A DNA stretch of 64,000 bases from positions 930,001 to 994,000 of the forward strand of contig OZ250179.1 in NCBI GenBank assembly GCA_965238125.1, written 5' to 3'. The notes beneath the pieces were generated by a model, which had not been told where the DNA came from, made no database searches, and was given only the letters and a program-made list of their open reading frames with translations. This document shows positions 63,982-64,000 of the stretch, piece by piece. This stretch comes from UBA6623 sp965238125. GTDB lineage: Bacteria; Acidobacteriota; Terriglobia; Bryobacterales; UBA6623. How positions within the stretch are numbered: the first letter of the stretch is position 1; the number at the start of each line of letters is the position of its first letter. A program made the position numbers and the translations under genes.

Positions 63982-64000
63982 GCGTTCCCTGATCTAATTC

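Noticed and set aside
1..64000. CRISPR arrays, rRNA genes, replication origin
   Set aside because: I looked for regularly spaced direct repeats, rRNA signatures and DnaA-box clusters and saw none; the three ~65-bp repeats at 39.7-40.2 kb are too few and too irregular for CRISPR.

Overview
The window looks like a chromosomal segment of a GC-rich acidobacterium, most likely of the Solibacter/Bryobacter side of the phylum, and probably comes from a metagenome assembly. The evidence is the protein repertoire: a C-terminal domain of the Solibacter-type TIGR03437 family on a matrixin-like protease, an Oar-type TonB receptor with a carboxypeptidase-regulatory N-terminus, a winged-helix/TM/WD40-like propeller regulator, DUF1501 and DUF1549/DUF1553 proteins, a PVC-type membrane-bound dehydrogenase/heme protein, and ECF sigma/zinc-finger anti-sigma pairs. 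The phylum call is an inference from families, not from a marker gene.

Layout. 1-3453 (minus) is an operon of a small membrane protein, a Rieske-thiamine-pyrophosphate oxidase fusion and a Rieske-FMN glutamate-synthase fusion (cut by the window edge). murB and a large lipoprotein-type dehydrogenase/cytochrome c follow. 8.1-11.85 kb is a decayed island between a 3' fragment of tRNA-Leu(UAA) and an intact tRNA-Thr(CGU): remnants of hsdM, of an iron-type ABC transporter and of a tyrosine recombinase, fused across an IS630 copy. 11.97-15.7 kb is a hybrid histidine kinase split by an IS. 16-19.8 kb holds an exported matrixin-like protease, a companion exported protein and an IS110 element. 20.3-25.4 kb carries tyrS, purN, purM, a DUF1501 protein and a HicBA remnant. 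25.5-29.7 kb has a frameshifted PQQ dehydrogenase, a glycosidase remnant and an IS1380 transposase. 29.8-35.8 kb is regulatory: a disrupted winged-helix/propeller regulator, a truncated Ser/Thr kinase, an anti-sigma/sigma pair and a membrane protein. 36-45 kb holds an IS-split membrane sulfatase and the glycogen enzymes malQ and glgX. 45.2-53.5 kb has a HigBA-type toxin-antitoxin pair, a DUF1549/DUF1553 cytochrome protein, an IS-split ankyrin protein and a multicopper oxidase. 54.6-60 kb is a sigma/anti-sigma/TonB-receptor operon. 60.3-64 kb is a pilus or secretion assembly operon (PilN-, PilO-, PilP-like proteins and a very unusual Gly/Pro-rich pseudopilin).

The dominant theme is insertion-sequence traffic. 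Six copies of two related IS630-type elements (three of 1093 bp, three of 1094 bp) share the same ends and the TA target. Four of the six sit inside genes, and in each case removing the element plus one TA rejoins the gene in frame, so the insertions are recent and clean. A fifth joins two unrelated gene fragments and marks a deletion. An IS110, an IS1380 and several one-base frameshifts add to the picture of a genome in flux, although the frameshifts could also be assembly errors.

The most original metabolic signal is the pair of adjacent genes that each carry an N-terminal Rieske [2Fe-2S] domain on enzymes that normally lack one (a pyruvate-oxidase-like TPP enzyme and an FMN glutamate-synthase domain), with a single-TM partner. 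I read this as a possible dedicated redox module, function unknown.
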